NCBI RefSeq assembly: GCF_039595395.1
Contig: NZ_JBCNLP010000001.1
Location: forward strand, 1,612,001-1,676,000
Source: Novosphingobium sp.
Lineage (GTDB): Bacteria > Pseudomonadota > Alphaproteobacteria > Sphingomonadales > Sphingomonadaceae
Length of the DNA: 64,000 nt
Direction: 5' to 3'
Shown here: piece by piece, positions 27,936-35,445 of the stretch
Layout: each line of letters opens with the position of its first letter
How positions within the stretch are numbered: position 1 is the stretch's first letter
Position numbers and translations under genes: made by a program
The notes under the pieces: generated by a model
Told to the model about the DNA's origin: nothing
The model's database searches: none
The model's input: only the letters and a program-made list of their open reading frames with translations

Positions 27936-27943
27936 GGATCTTG

Positions 27944-28468
27944 ATGATGAAAAGCGCTCTTGTCGCTCTCGTGCTGGCGGCTGGCGGTGTGGCCGCTGGT
28001 GGACTGGCCGCTTCGCATGCCCGCGCTCAGGCTCCCGCTGGCGCGGGGCTGGCCTGGTCGCAGGACCCTGCGAGCAAATGCCGCTTTGTGGCGCCCCGCT
28101 CGCTGCCGGCCGGGCCAACCTACTGGACCGGGGATTGCCCCGGCGGCAAGGCCTCGGGGCTGGGCATGCTGCGGCGGCGCGACGGCCAGAAAAGCGGCGA
28201 GGCCTTCTATGGCGAGTTCCGCAATGGCGTGCCGACCATCGGTGCGATCGATTTCGCCAAGGGCAACACCGGCGGCTATATGGTCGGCCGTTTCGTGAAT
28301 GGCGATGTCGGCATGGGAGAGGTGCCGCCCAATGACCGTATCGACGGCTTCAACGTCGCCGCCTCTGCCGCCCGCGCGGTGAGCCTGCGTTTCAAGGCGC
28401 AGGGCAATGCCGGTTCAGCCGCTTTCTACGCCAAACAGGCCAAGACGCTGGAAATGCAGATCGAATGA
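27944..28468 (+). CDS. Exported small protein with MORN-like repeats, candidate immunity
   Basis: A 174-residue protein with a clear signal peptide (K-S-A-L-V-A-L-V-L-A-A-G-G ... S-H-A-R-A, cleavage near residue 29). Its central part has MORN-like strands (Y-G-E-F-R-N-G-V and V-G-R-F-V-N-G-D). It starts 8 bases after the M15-type effector gene and overlaps the next gene by 4 bases. A periplasmic protein between two wall-hydrolase effectors is a natural immunity candidate; this is inference. No catalytic motif is seen. Two adjacent ATGs (27944, 27947) are equally plausible starts. Confidence 0.65.
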   Translation: MMKSALVALVLAAGGVAAGGLAASHARAQAPAGAGLAWSQDPASKCRFVAPRSLPAGPTYWTGDCPGGKASGLGMLRRRDGQKSGEAFYGEFRNGVPTIGAIDFAKGNTGGYMVGRFVNGDVGMGEVPPNDRIDGFNVAASAARAVSLRFKAQGNAGSAAFYAKQAKTLEMQIE

Positions 28469-28782
28469 TCCTGAGCCGGAAAGAGGCAGGGTCGATGCTC
28501 TCGCTCGCGCTGCTGACATGCGGCGCGGGTGGGGCTTATGCGTCCGTTCCTGCGGGCGCGGCGATGCCGGCCGATGTGCGTGCCTTTATGGCGCGCCGCG
28601 AAAGCTGTGACCATGCGCGGGGCGAGGAGCCCTATGACAAGGCGCGTGCCCGCCAGCTTGAGCAGCAGGTCAAGCGCTTCTGCAAAGGCACCGATGCCGA
28701 TCTGGCCCGCCTGAAACGCGCCCATGCCGGTCAGCCTGCGGTGATGGCTGTGCTCGGTCGCTATGAGGCGGATGCGGAATGA
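28465..28782 (+). CDS. Small exported protein, second candidate immunity
   Basis: A 105-residue protein. A hydrophobic N-terminal segment (M-L-S-L-A-L-L-T-C-G-A-G-G-A-Y-A) reads as a signal peptide, and the C at residue 19 is not in a clean lipobox. The mature part is charged and helical with two cysteines (C48 and C72 approx.) that could form a disulfide. It overlaps both neighbours by 4 bases, so the four genes 27024-29630 look co-translated. By position it would protect against the following effector. No family recognised. Confidence 0.6.
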   Translation: MILSRKEAGSMLSLALLTCGAGGAYASVPAGAAMPADVRAFMARRESCDHARGEEPYDKARARQLEQQVKRFCKGTDADLARLKRAHAGQPAVMAVLGRYEADAE

Positions 28783-29630
28783 CATCGGGCATCATGCTCA
28801 GCGCTTCGGTCGGGCGCGGCGGCGTCAATGCGCCGCAGGATGTCGCGGCCATCCAGCAGAGCCTCAATGCGCGTGTGGGCGATCTCGGCCTCGGCGCGCT
28901 GCGCAGCGATGGCACCATGGACGAACCGACGATGACCGCCATCGGCCGCTATCAGTCCTTCGTGATGAGCACGGGCTCGGGCGGGCGGATCGATCCGGGC
29001 AGCGCCATCGTCGATCGCCTGTCGGATACGTCCCCCACCACGCTGATGCGGGAGCGGCTGGCGGCTCAGGCGGTGCAACGCAACCTCAGCGGCGCGGCCT
29101 GGTTTCGCGCCAATGAGGCACGCTTTCCCAACAGCGACCGCATCAGCGATCTGGCGCCCGCCTTCGCGGTGCAGGTCGACAGTTTTGTGGCCATGCTCAA
29201 GCGCGCCTCGGCCACGGTGCGGGTCAGTTCGACGCGGCGCAACCGCAACCGCGCATGGCTTATGCACTACGCCTGGATGGTCGCCCATGGCCAGATCAAG
29301 CCCGATGCGGTGCCCGCCAATGCCGAGGTGGAGATTTACTGGGATCATGGCGATGCGCGCGCCTCGCGCAAGGCGGCGCAGGCGATGGTCAATCTGTTTC
29401 ATATCAGGTTCAAGCCCTCGCTCACCTCGAACCATATCGATGGCACGGCGATCGACATGACGATCAGTTGGGATCAGGCGATCGATGTCACCGACGCCTC
29501 GGGAAAAGCCACAAGGATCGATCAGCCGCGCTCGGGCAACAGCAATGACGATCTGCACAAGGTCGGCGCCACCTATGGCGTGCGCAAGCTGGCCACCGAT
29601 CCGCCGCATTGGTCCGCCGATGGCCACTGA
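28779..29630 (+). CDS. Second candidate T6SS effector: PG-binding-like plus M15-like peptidase
   Basis: A 283-residue protein without a signal peptide. The N-terminal ~70 residues resemble a PG-binding fold (V-N-A-P-Q-D-V-A-A-I-Q-Q-S-L-N ... D-G-T-M-D-E-P-T-M-T-A-I-G-R-Y-Q), like effector autotransport units. The C-terminal half carries S-N-H-I-D-G-T-A-I-D (H219, D226) and D-P-P-H-W-S (D274, H277), the same M15-like metal pattern as the gene at 27024. The two share layout but are clearly diverged. It is probably delivered by the T6SS to attack peptidoglycan. Confidence 0.72.
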   Translation: MTSGIMLSASVGRGGVNAPQDVAAIQQSLNARVGDLGLGALRSDGTMDEPTMTAIGRYQSFVMSTGSGGRIDPGSAIVDRLSDTSPTTLMRERLAAQAVQRNLSGAAWFRANEARFPNSDRISDLAPAFAVQVDSFVAMLKRASATVRVSSTRRNRNRAWLMHYAWMVAHGQIKPDAVPANAEVEIYWDHGDARASRKAAQAMVNLFHIRFKPSLTSNHIDGTAIDMTISWDQAIDVTDASGKATRIDQPRSGNSNDDLHKVGATYGVRKLATDPPHWSADGH

Positions 29631-29645
29631 GAAGGAGAAGCGTCC

Positions 29646-29978
29646 ATGCCGCCTGCCGCGCGCATAGCCGATCAGGAAAGCTGCCCGCACAAGAATGTGG
29701 CGACCATCGTCTCGGGCGAGCCGACGGTGCTCATCATGGGCCAGCCGGCGGCACGCAAGGGCGACCAGCTCGATTGCGGCAGCAAGGCCCAGATCGAGGC
29801 GGGCTGCCCGACCGTCAAGATCGGCAACAATGAGGCCGCGCGCATCGGCGACACCACCTGCCATGGCGGCACGCTGGCGACAGGCGCGGTGACCGTGCTG
29901 ATCGGCGATGGCGCTCCGCCGCGCCGCACCACGCTCGACCGCGCCTATGCCAGCGGCGCGCCTTTCGTGCGGGCATGA
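29646..29978 (+). CDS. PAAR-domain spike-tip protein
   Basis: A 110-residue PAAR protein beginning M-P-P-A-A-R-I-A-D and repeating Q-P-A-A-R-K-G-D. Cys/His residues (C17, H19, C42, C54, C77, H78) are compatible with the zinc site at the cone tip. PAAR sharpens the VgrG trimer and loads effectors. It sits 19 bases before the Rhs gene, as in PAAR/Rhs cargo modules, but here the PAAR is separate and not fused to the Rhs protein. Confidence 0.88.
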   Translation: MPPAARIADQESCPHKNVATIVSGEPTVLIMGQPAARKGDQLDCGSKAQIEAGCPTVKIGNNEAARIGDTTCHGGTLATGAVTVLIGDGAPPRRTTLDRAYASGAPFVRA

Positions 29979-29997
29979 GGGGAGCGCGGCGCAACTG

Positions 29998-32900
29998 ATG
30001 GCCGAGGTGCCGCCTGATGCCGATGCCGGTGCGCCGGTGCTGTTCGCGCCTGTCGAGGCGCGGGCGGTTGCGGGCTGGGCGGCGGCCGGGCAGCTCTATG
30101 CGCTGATCGATGGCTGTGTTGCGCCCGATGTGCCGGGGCTGGTGGAGGCGGCGGGGCCGCAGCGCGGAGCCTGCCTCTATCAGGGCTGGGCGGCGGTCAG
30201 CTATCGCGACAAGGCGCCCTATCTGCTGCAGGTCGATGCGCGCATGGCCGAGGAGATCGCGCGGCGTTTCGACGGCAAGCCCTGGGGCTATTTCCTGCTG
30301 TCGAGCGCCGGATTCAAGGCGGTGCATCGCCAGTTGCGGCGTTTTATCAAGGTCTCCTCGCCGGAAGGTGAGGGGTGGATCTTCCGCTTTCACGATCCGC
30401 GCCTGCTGCCTGCCTATCTGCGCAGCTCGACGGTGGATGAGCTGAACGCTTTCTTCGGCCCGGTGCAGGCCTTTCTGACGGTCGATGGCGAGGGCATGGG
30501 CCATATGGCCTGGCGCGCCCCGCAGATCCTGCGCATGCCGCCCCGCCAGCCGGTGGGCGCGCGCCAGCGCATGAGCCGGGCCCATGTCGCGGCCTTCCGG
30601 CGCCGCGCGGGCAGCGACCGGCTGGCCGAGAGCTTCGCGGGTCTGCCCTATCCGCCCCGGCGCGACCTCCATTCCGACGATCTGCTGATCGACAGCCCCA
30701 GCGGCGGCGCCACGCGCATGAGCTTTGGCGGCGACGGGCAGGTCGAGCGTGTCACCAGCCCGCTGGGACGCCAGTGGCATATGGCGCACAGCGATCAGGG
30801 CAGGCTGACGGCGATGCGCATGCCTTCGGGGCTGGCGCTCGATCTGGCCTATGATCGGGGTGGCAATGTCGCTGCCGTCTCGCGCGGCGGGCGGGAGCGG
30901 TTTCGTGCGCGGCATGATGCGGTCAACCGGCTGGAGCGCGTGGATTTTCCCGATGGGACGTTCCATGGCCTCGCCTATCGCGATGAGGGCGGTGAGGCAG
31001 CGCGCGATCCGCAGGGGCGCTTTGTCACCGCCCGGCGCGACCGGCTGGGGCGGGTCGAGCGGCTCGATTATCAGGGCGATGCGCTGGCGACGATCAGCGA
31101 CGGCAATGGCAACGGCACCCGCTTTCTCTATGGCGTCGGTCCTCAGCCCGAGGCCAGGATCCATGCTGATGGATCGCGCGAAACCTACAGCTTCGATCCT
31201 GCCGGAGCGCTTCAGCAACTGATCCGCGCCGATGGCCTGCGCATCGATATCAGCCGCAATGCGGCAGGCCAGATCACCCATATGGCCAGCGGCGAGGGCG
31301 CGGTGGCCAGCTTCGATTACGATGCGCGCGGCTTGCTGGTGGCGGCGCGCAATGCGGACATCGATCTGGTCTGGCGCTATGACGCGCAAGGCCGCCTGAT
31401 CGAGGAGCGGCAGGGCGACCAGACCGTCAGCCATGTCTATGATGAGGCAGGGCTGCATGTCGGCCTTGTCTGGCCCGATGGCAGCGCGATGCGTTACGCG
31501 CGCGACGCCGATCAGCGCCTTGTTGCCATCACCGACTGGAGCGGTGGGCACCACGCCATCGACTATGCGCCCGAGGAAGGCGGATGGCGGATGCTCTCCC
31601 CCGGCGGGCTGGTGGCGACGACATGGCAGGATCAGGTCGGCCTGCCCACCGGGCGCCGTCTCGACACGCCGGAGGGCACCGCCTTCCAGCAAAGCTATGC
31701 CTATGATGCCGAGGACAGGCTGGTCGCGCGGGAGGACAGTCGGCTCGGCGCGCTGCGCGTGGATTACGATGCCGAGGGGCAGGTGCTGGCTTTCGATCCC
31801 GCGCATGGCCCGCGTGAGCATTTTGCCTATGACGGCGCGGGCAACCGCATCAGCGGGCCTGCGGGGGCGGCGCGGTTCAATGCGCTCAACCAGATGGTGG
31901 CGCAGGGGGGCGAGCACTTCGCCTATGACCCACGCGGCAATCTGGTGGAGCGGCAGGGCGGCGGCGCGGGCTGGCGTTATGGCTGGGATGGTTTCGACCG
32001 GCTGATCCGCGCGGAGGATGGCAGGGGGCTGGTCGTCCGCTTCGCCTATGATCCGCTGGGCCGCCGCATCCGCAAGGAGGTCGAGAGCGGCGCCACCTTG
32101 CGCATCACACGCTATGTCTGGGCGGGCGAGCAGCTTATCCGCGAGATCGAGACCGGCACTGGCGATGGCTGGCAGGACCGCGCCGCGCAGCAGATCCGCG
32201 ACTATGCCTATTGGCCCGACAGCCATACGCCGCTGTTCCAGCGCGATGCCGCGGGCATCTACCACTATCACCTCGACCCCATCGGCACGCCGGTCCGCCT
32301 GACCGACACGCAGGGGCGCGTGGTGTGGGAGGCTGAACGCTCCGCCTTTGGTGCCATGCAGGTGATGGTGGCGGGGCGGCATCAGCCGCTGCGCCTGCCG
32401 GGCCAGTATCACGACGCCGAAACCGGGCTGCATTACAACCGGCACCGCTATTACGATCCGGCACTGGGGCGCTATCTCGGGCGCGATCCCATGGGAGCGG
32501 CGGGCGGCGTCAACCTCTATGCCTATGTCGGCAATGATCCGGTTAACCGTGCCGATCCATCGGGGCTGATGTGGTGGCAGATGGCGGTCTCTGCCGTGGC
32601 GGCCATTGCGGTGGCCGTGGCGGTGGTGATGCTGGCCCCGGTTGCGGCGCCCGCGCTGGCGGTGGCGCTGGTGGCGGGGGCGGCAGCAGGCGCGGTGGGT
32701 TTCGGCCTCAATGAGGCGCTGACCCAGAAGGAATTCTGCGCCTCCTGCATTCTGCTGGCGATGCTGAAAGGTGCGGCGGTCGGCGCGCTGGCGGCGGTGC
32801 CTTTCCTCTTCGTGCCTGCGGCGGCGGGCTATGCCGTTTATGCCGGGGTGGGCGCGATCAGCGGCTTTGTCAGCTATGTCGCCGATTGGGGCATCGACAA

Positions 32901-33543
32901 TCTGGCGGGCAAGGACCGGCCGTGGAGCTGGAAGGAAGCGGGCATCTCGACCGGCCTCGGGCTGGTGGCTGGCCCGGCGGGCAAGTTCATTGCCGCGCGC
33001 CTTGCCCCCGGCGCGGCGGCGGCGGAAGAGGGCGCCGTGGCGAGCGAAGCGGCCGAGGCGGCCAAGCCCGCCAAGCCCGCTGTGCCCGAGGGTGAGGCCA
33101 CCGCACCCGCCGAGCCCAGACCCGTAACCGGCGAGACCGATGCCACCGCGACGGGCAAGGAGGTCCATGCCAGGCTGGCGGAGGAGCGGCGCGCTTCGGG
33201 CGACTTCGACCTCGTCAACGAGCCGATCACCGATGCTCAGGGCAACGCCATCGAGGTGCCCAAGCGGGTCAATCTCAAGACCGGCGAGGCGGCCGACGAT
33301 CGGGTGCAGATCGCGCGGCCCGACGCTGTGCGCTACAAGAATGAGATGATCCTCGACGACAAGCCGATGGGCAGGCCGATTGCCAAGGACCGGCAGGAAG
33401 TTATTCGATTCATTGACGCCTATTCGCAAAGTCAGGGTAAGCTGCCGGCGAAAATTGCCATTCAGAGATATGATCCGGTCACGGGTGAGCCTGTGGTCAC
33501 CGAATTGTACACCCCCGAAGATTTCCTGCCGAAAGGGCGATGA
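29998..33543 (+). CDS. DUF4123-Rhs polymorphic toxin with PD-(D/E)XK-type nuclease tip
   Basis: An 1181-residue protein. Residues ~15-150 match the DUF4123 T6SS adaptor fold (L-Y-A-L-I-D-G, A-P-Y-L-L-Q-V-D, W-G-Y-F-L-L-S, F-F-G-P-V). RHS/YD repeats fill ~230-830, ending in the core boundary ...D-P-S-G-L at 853-857. The variable C-terminus has hydrophobic helices (~860-960), an Ala/Glu/Pro linker, and a tip domain (~1045-1181) with R-P-D-A-V (D1109) and L-D-D-K-P (D1120, K1122), the spacing of a PD-(D/E)XK nuclease. The start was chosen after the PAAR stop, with a G-A-G-G-G-G-A-G site 15 bases upstream. The final ~130 bases have lower GC. Confidence 0.85.
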   Translation: MAEVPPDADAGAPVLFAPVEARAVAGWAAAGQLYALIDGCVAPDVPGLVEAAGPQRGACLYQGWAAVSYRDKAPYLLQVDARMAEEIARRFDGKPWGYFLLSSAGFKAVHRQLRRFIKVSSPEGEGWIFRFHDPRLLPAYLRSSTVDELNAFFGPVQAFLTVDGEGMGHMAWRAPQILRMPPRQPVGARQRMSRAHVAAFRRRAGSDRLAESFAGLPYPPRRDLHSDDLLIDSPSGGATRMSFGGDGQVERVTSPLGRQWHMAHSDQGRLTAMRMPSGLALDLAYDRGGNVAAVSRGGRERFRARHDAVNRLERVDFPDGTFHGLAYRDEGGEAARDPQGRFVTARRDRLGRVERLDYQGDALATISDGNGNGTRFLYGVGPQPEARIHADGSRETYSFDPAGALQQLIRADGLRIDISRNAAGQITHMASGEGAVASFDYDARGLLVAARNADIDLVWRYDAQGRLIEERQGDQTVSHVYDEAGLHVGLVWPDGSAMRYARDADQRLVAITDWSGGHHAIDYAPEEGGWRMLSPGGLVATTWQDQVGLPTGRRLDTPEGTAFQQSYAYDAEDRLVAREDSRLGALRVDYDAEGQVLAFDPAHGPREHFAYDGAGNRISGPAGAARFNALNQMVAQGGEHFAYDPRGNLVERQGGGAGWRYGWDGFDRLIRAEDGRGLVVRFAYDPLGRRIRKEVESGATLRITRYVWAGEQLIREIETGTGDGWQDRAAQQIRDYAYWPDSHTPLFQRDAAGIYHYHLDPIGTPVRLTDTQGRVVWEAERSAFGAMQVMVAGRHQPLRLPGQYHDAETGLHYNRHRYYDPALGRYLGRDPMGAAGGVNLYAYVGNDPVNRADPSGLMWWQMAVSAVAAIAVAVAVVMLAPVAAPALAVALVAGAAAGAVGFGLNEALTQKEFCASCILLAMLKGAAVGALAAVPFLFVPAAAGYAVYAGVGAISGFVSYVADWGIDNLAGKDRPWSWKEAGISTGLGLVAGPAGKFIAARLAPGAAAAEEGAVASEAAEAAKPAKPAVPEGEATAPAEPRPVTGETDATATGKEVHARLAEERRASGDFDLVNEPITDAQGNAIEVPKRVNLKTGEAADDRVQIARPDAVRYKNEMILDDKPMGRPIAKDRQEVIRFIDAYSQSQGKLPAKIAIQRYDPVTGEPVVTELYTPEDFLPKGR

Positions 33544-33836
33544 TGTCTGAACTCAATATCGCAGAGATTCCCTATGAGGATGGGACGATCCGCTACCGCT
33601 ATGCCCGTTATATGGCTGAGGATGGCACGCGCTGGATCCGCCACGGCATGTTTTGTGCCTATCATCCCGACGGCACGCTCGCCTCTGAGGGCAACTATGT
33701 GGATGGCAAGGAGCAGGGCCTGTGGACCGATTATCACCCGAATGGGCAGATGGCTGCGCGGGGCCTCTATGCGGACGGGGCGGAAAGCGGCGCGTGGGAG
33801 TTCTGGAACGCCGACGGTTCACCGCAGAAACCATAG
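33540..33836 (+). CDS. YwqK/MORN-repeat protein, candidate Rhs immunity
   Basis: A 98-residue cytoplasmic protein (no signal peptide) with MORN/YwqK-type repeats: H-P-D-G-T-L-A-S-E-G-N-Y-V-D-G-K, then H-P-N-G-Q-M-A-A-R-G-L-Y-A-D-G. It overlaps the Rhs stop by four bases (ATGATG). That is the classical place for the cognate immunity of an Rhs C-terminal toxin, and a cytoplasmic location suits neutralising a nuclease. YwqK-family proteins are often annotated as antitoxins. The specific pairing is inferred. Confidence 0.72.
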   Translation: MMSELNIAEIPYEDGTIRYRYARYMAEDGTRWIRHGMFCAYHPDGTLASEGNYVDGKEQGLWTDYHPNGQMAARGLYADGAESGAWEFWNADGSPQKP

Positions 33837-34060
33837 GTTTCGTCTCTATTTCTGAGTGAAAATGCTTGCCGGAAAAGATGGTCGAAGTAACGGATCGGCA
33901 TCATTCGGCCCATGTGGAATAGGCGTGCGGTCCTCCTTGTGAAACAGGGGCGACGCCGTTATGACCGCAAGGCCTGATGTACGGTGGGGTTAAAGCGGAA
34001 ACTTTTTCGGACTCAAGTCGTTGTGCGGACGTTCGTCAACATCGTTAGGGTGGAGTGTTT

Positions 34061-34546
34061 ATGAAAAAAATGTTTCTTCTGATCGTGGCCATGATTTTTG
34101 CTGTCACAAGTGTGAACAGCCCGGCTGTTGCCGGTGAAGGCTGCGGCGGTTCGGGCACCAAGGGTGCCATCGTCGGCGGCGCGGTCGGCGGACTGCTCGG
34201 CCATAGCCTGGGGGGCAAGAACAAGCTGGCCGGCACCGTGCTGGGCGCGCTGGGCGGTGCGATCGTCGGTTCGGTGATCGCCAAGAAGCTCGATGAGTGC
34301 GAAAAGCAGAAGATGGCCGAAGCCAACGTCAATGCTGCCAACGCTCCTGTCGGCCAGACCCAGAACTGGACCAGCGACACCCGCTCGGACGTGCACGGCA
34401 CCGTGACCGCTGCCGCTCCCGAGAAGCTGGCTGATGGCCGTCAGTGCCGCACCGTGACCAACGTGGCCTATATTTCGGGCCAGGAAGTGCGTGAGACGCC
34501 GCGTCTCTGCCGCACGCCCCCTGCCACCGAATGGAAGGTCGCCTGA
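34061..34546 (+). CDS. Glycine-zipper surface protein (17-kDa antigen-like)
   Basis: A 161-residue protein with a signal peptide (M-K-K-M-F-L-L-I-V-A-M-I-F-A-V-T ... A-V-A-G). A glycine-zipper 2TM segment follows (G-A-I-V-G-G-A-V-G-G-L-L-G-H ... G-A-L-G-G-A-I-V-G-S-V-I, ~residues 33-75), then a hydrophilic C-terminus with four cysteines in all. This resembles Rickettsia 17-kDa antigen/SlyB-like envelope proteins. The ATG at 34061 has a G-T-G-G-A-G site. It overlaps the next gene by 16 bases, which suggests co-expression. Confidence 0.72.
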   Translation: MKKMFLLIVAMIFAVTSVNSPAVAGEGCGGSGTKGAIVGGAVGGLLGHSLGGKNKLAGTVLGALGGAIVGSVIAKKLDECEKQKMAEANVNAANAPVGQTQNWTSDTRSDVHGTVTAAAPEKLADGRQCRTVTNVAYISGQEVRETPRLCRTPPATEWKVA

Positions 34547-35304
34547 CCTTGCGGCACGTTGCCGCCTTGCTGTGTCTGACTGCGCTGGTGCCTCAAACGG
34601 CACTGGCGCAGAAGGCCGAGCAGACCTATTGCGCCTCCTATGATCTGCCGCAGTCCTATCAGACGGACGCTTTTGCCGCGCCGATGACCTATCGCGTGCA
34701 GAACACGCCCAATGGCAAGGTGCTGATCGCCGAAGGGCAGATCATGTCCGGCGAGTCCCAGCGGCTGCAGCAGGCGATCGCCAATGCGGGCGCGATCGAG
34801 GAGATCTGGTTCAATTCGCCCGGCGGGGCCGCGATGGAAGGGCCCTATATGGGCCGCATCATCCGCGCCAAGAACATGGCCGTGCGGCTGCGCAAGGACT
34901 ACGCCTGCATCAGCGCCTGTTCCTATGCCTTTCTGGGCGGGGTGATCCGCACTGTCGAGCCGGGGGCCTATTACGGCATCCATATGTTCAGCGCGACGGG
35001 CGACTCCCAGGGCATGCTGGAGCTGTTCAACCGTTTCCAGGGCGTCAGTGCCAAGCGGGCAGAGCTGCTGCGCAAGGGCAATCCGCAGAAGAATGTCGAT
35101 GCCGCCGTGGCGGAATATGTCGCGCAGGAATTGCGGACATGGGAGAAGGAATCGGCCAAGATCGCGGCGATCCGCGCGCGCTATCTGGTGGAGATGTCGC
35201 TCTCGCTCGATTTCATGACCGATGCGTTCAACACCGATTCCAACAAGGTCTGCTATCTCAGCCAGGCCGGGTTGAAGCGCTACAACGTGTTCAACGCGAA
35301 CTGA
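34531..35304 (+). CDS. Periplasmic ClpP/crotonase-like protein (COG3904 type)
   Basis: A 257-residue protein with a signal peptide (cleaved near A-L-A-Q). Its core has N-S-P-G-G-A-A and C-I-S-A-C-S-Y-A-F-L-G-G, the oxyanion-loop and serine-containing motif of exported ClpP-like proteins, followed by an H (Y-G-I-H-M-F) that could be the catalytic histidine. The gene begins inside the 3' end of the glycine-zipper gene. Substrate unknown; it may be a protease or an inactive ClpP-fold protein. A rho-independent terminator-like hairpin follows the stop. Confidence 0.7.
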   Translation: MEGRLTLRHVAALLCLTALVPQTALAQKAEQTYCASYDLPQSYQTDAFAAPMTYRVQNTPNGKVLIAEGQIMSGESQRLQQAIANAGAIEEIWFNSPGGAAMEGPYMGRIIRAKNMAVRLRKDYACISACSYAFLGGVIRTVEPGAYYGIHMFSATGDSQGMLELFNRFQGVSAKRAELLRKGNPQKNVDAAVAEYVAQELRTWEKESAKIAAIRARYLVEMSLSLDFMTDAFNTDSNKVCYLSQAGLKRYNVFNAN

Positions 35305-35315
35305 CCGGCAGGATC

Positions 35316-35362
35316 GCCCCCGAGGTGTGAACCGGTTTCGGCTTGCGCTCTCGGGGGCTTTT
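35316..35362 (+). terminator. Terminator after the ClpP-like gene
   Basis: A perfect 9-bp GC-rich stem (35316-35324 pairing with 35350-35358, GCCCCCGAG/CTCGGGGGC) with a 25-base loop is followed immediately by TTTT. It sits 12 bases after the stop codon and should end the glycine-zipper/ClpP-like transcript. Confidence 0.75.
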
Positions 35363-35445
35363 CCATCCTTTTCAGCAGAATACCGTGCTTAACTGAAACT
35401 TAGGCATGATCCCATAGGAAGGGGGATCAAGTCTGAGGGGCAAGC

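Noticed and set aside
29815..33429. Very long open frame antisense to the Rhs gene (and similar ones antisense to tssM, clpV, the PAS-GGDEF-EAL gene and both TonB receptors)
   Set aside because: High GC leaves few stops; composition is Arg/His/Gly/Ala-rich without motifs, and the opposite strand carries clear domains.
29646..33543. Eag-type (DUF1795) chaperone gene for the Rhs protein
   Set aside because: No such gene lies next to PAAR or Rhs; the DUF4123 region at the Rhs N-terminus is the only adaptor-like sequence.
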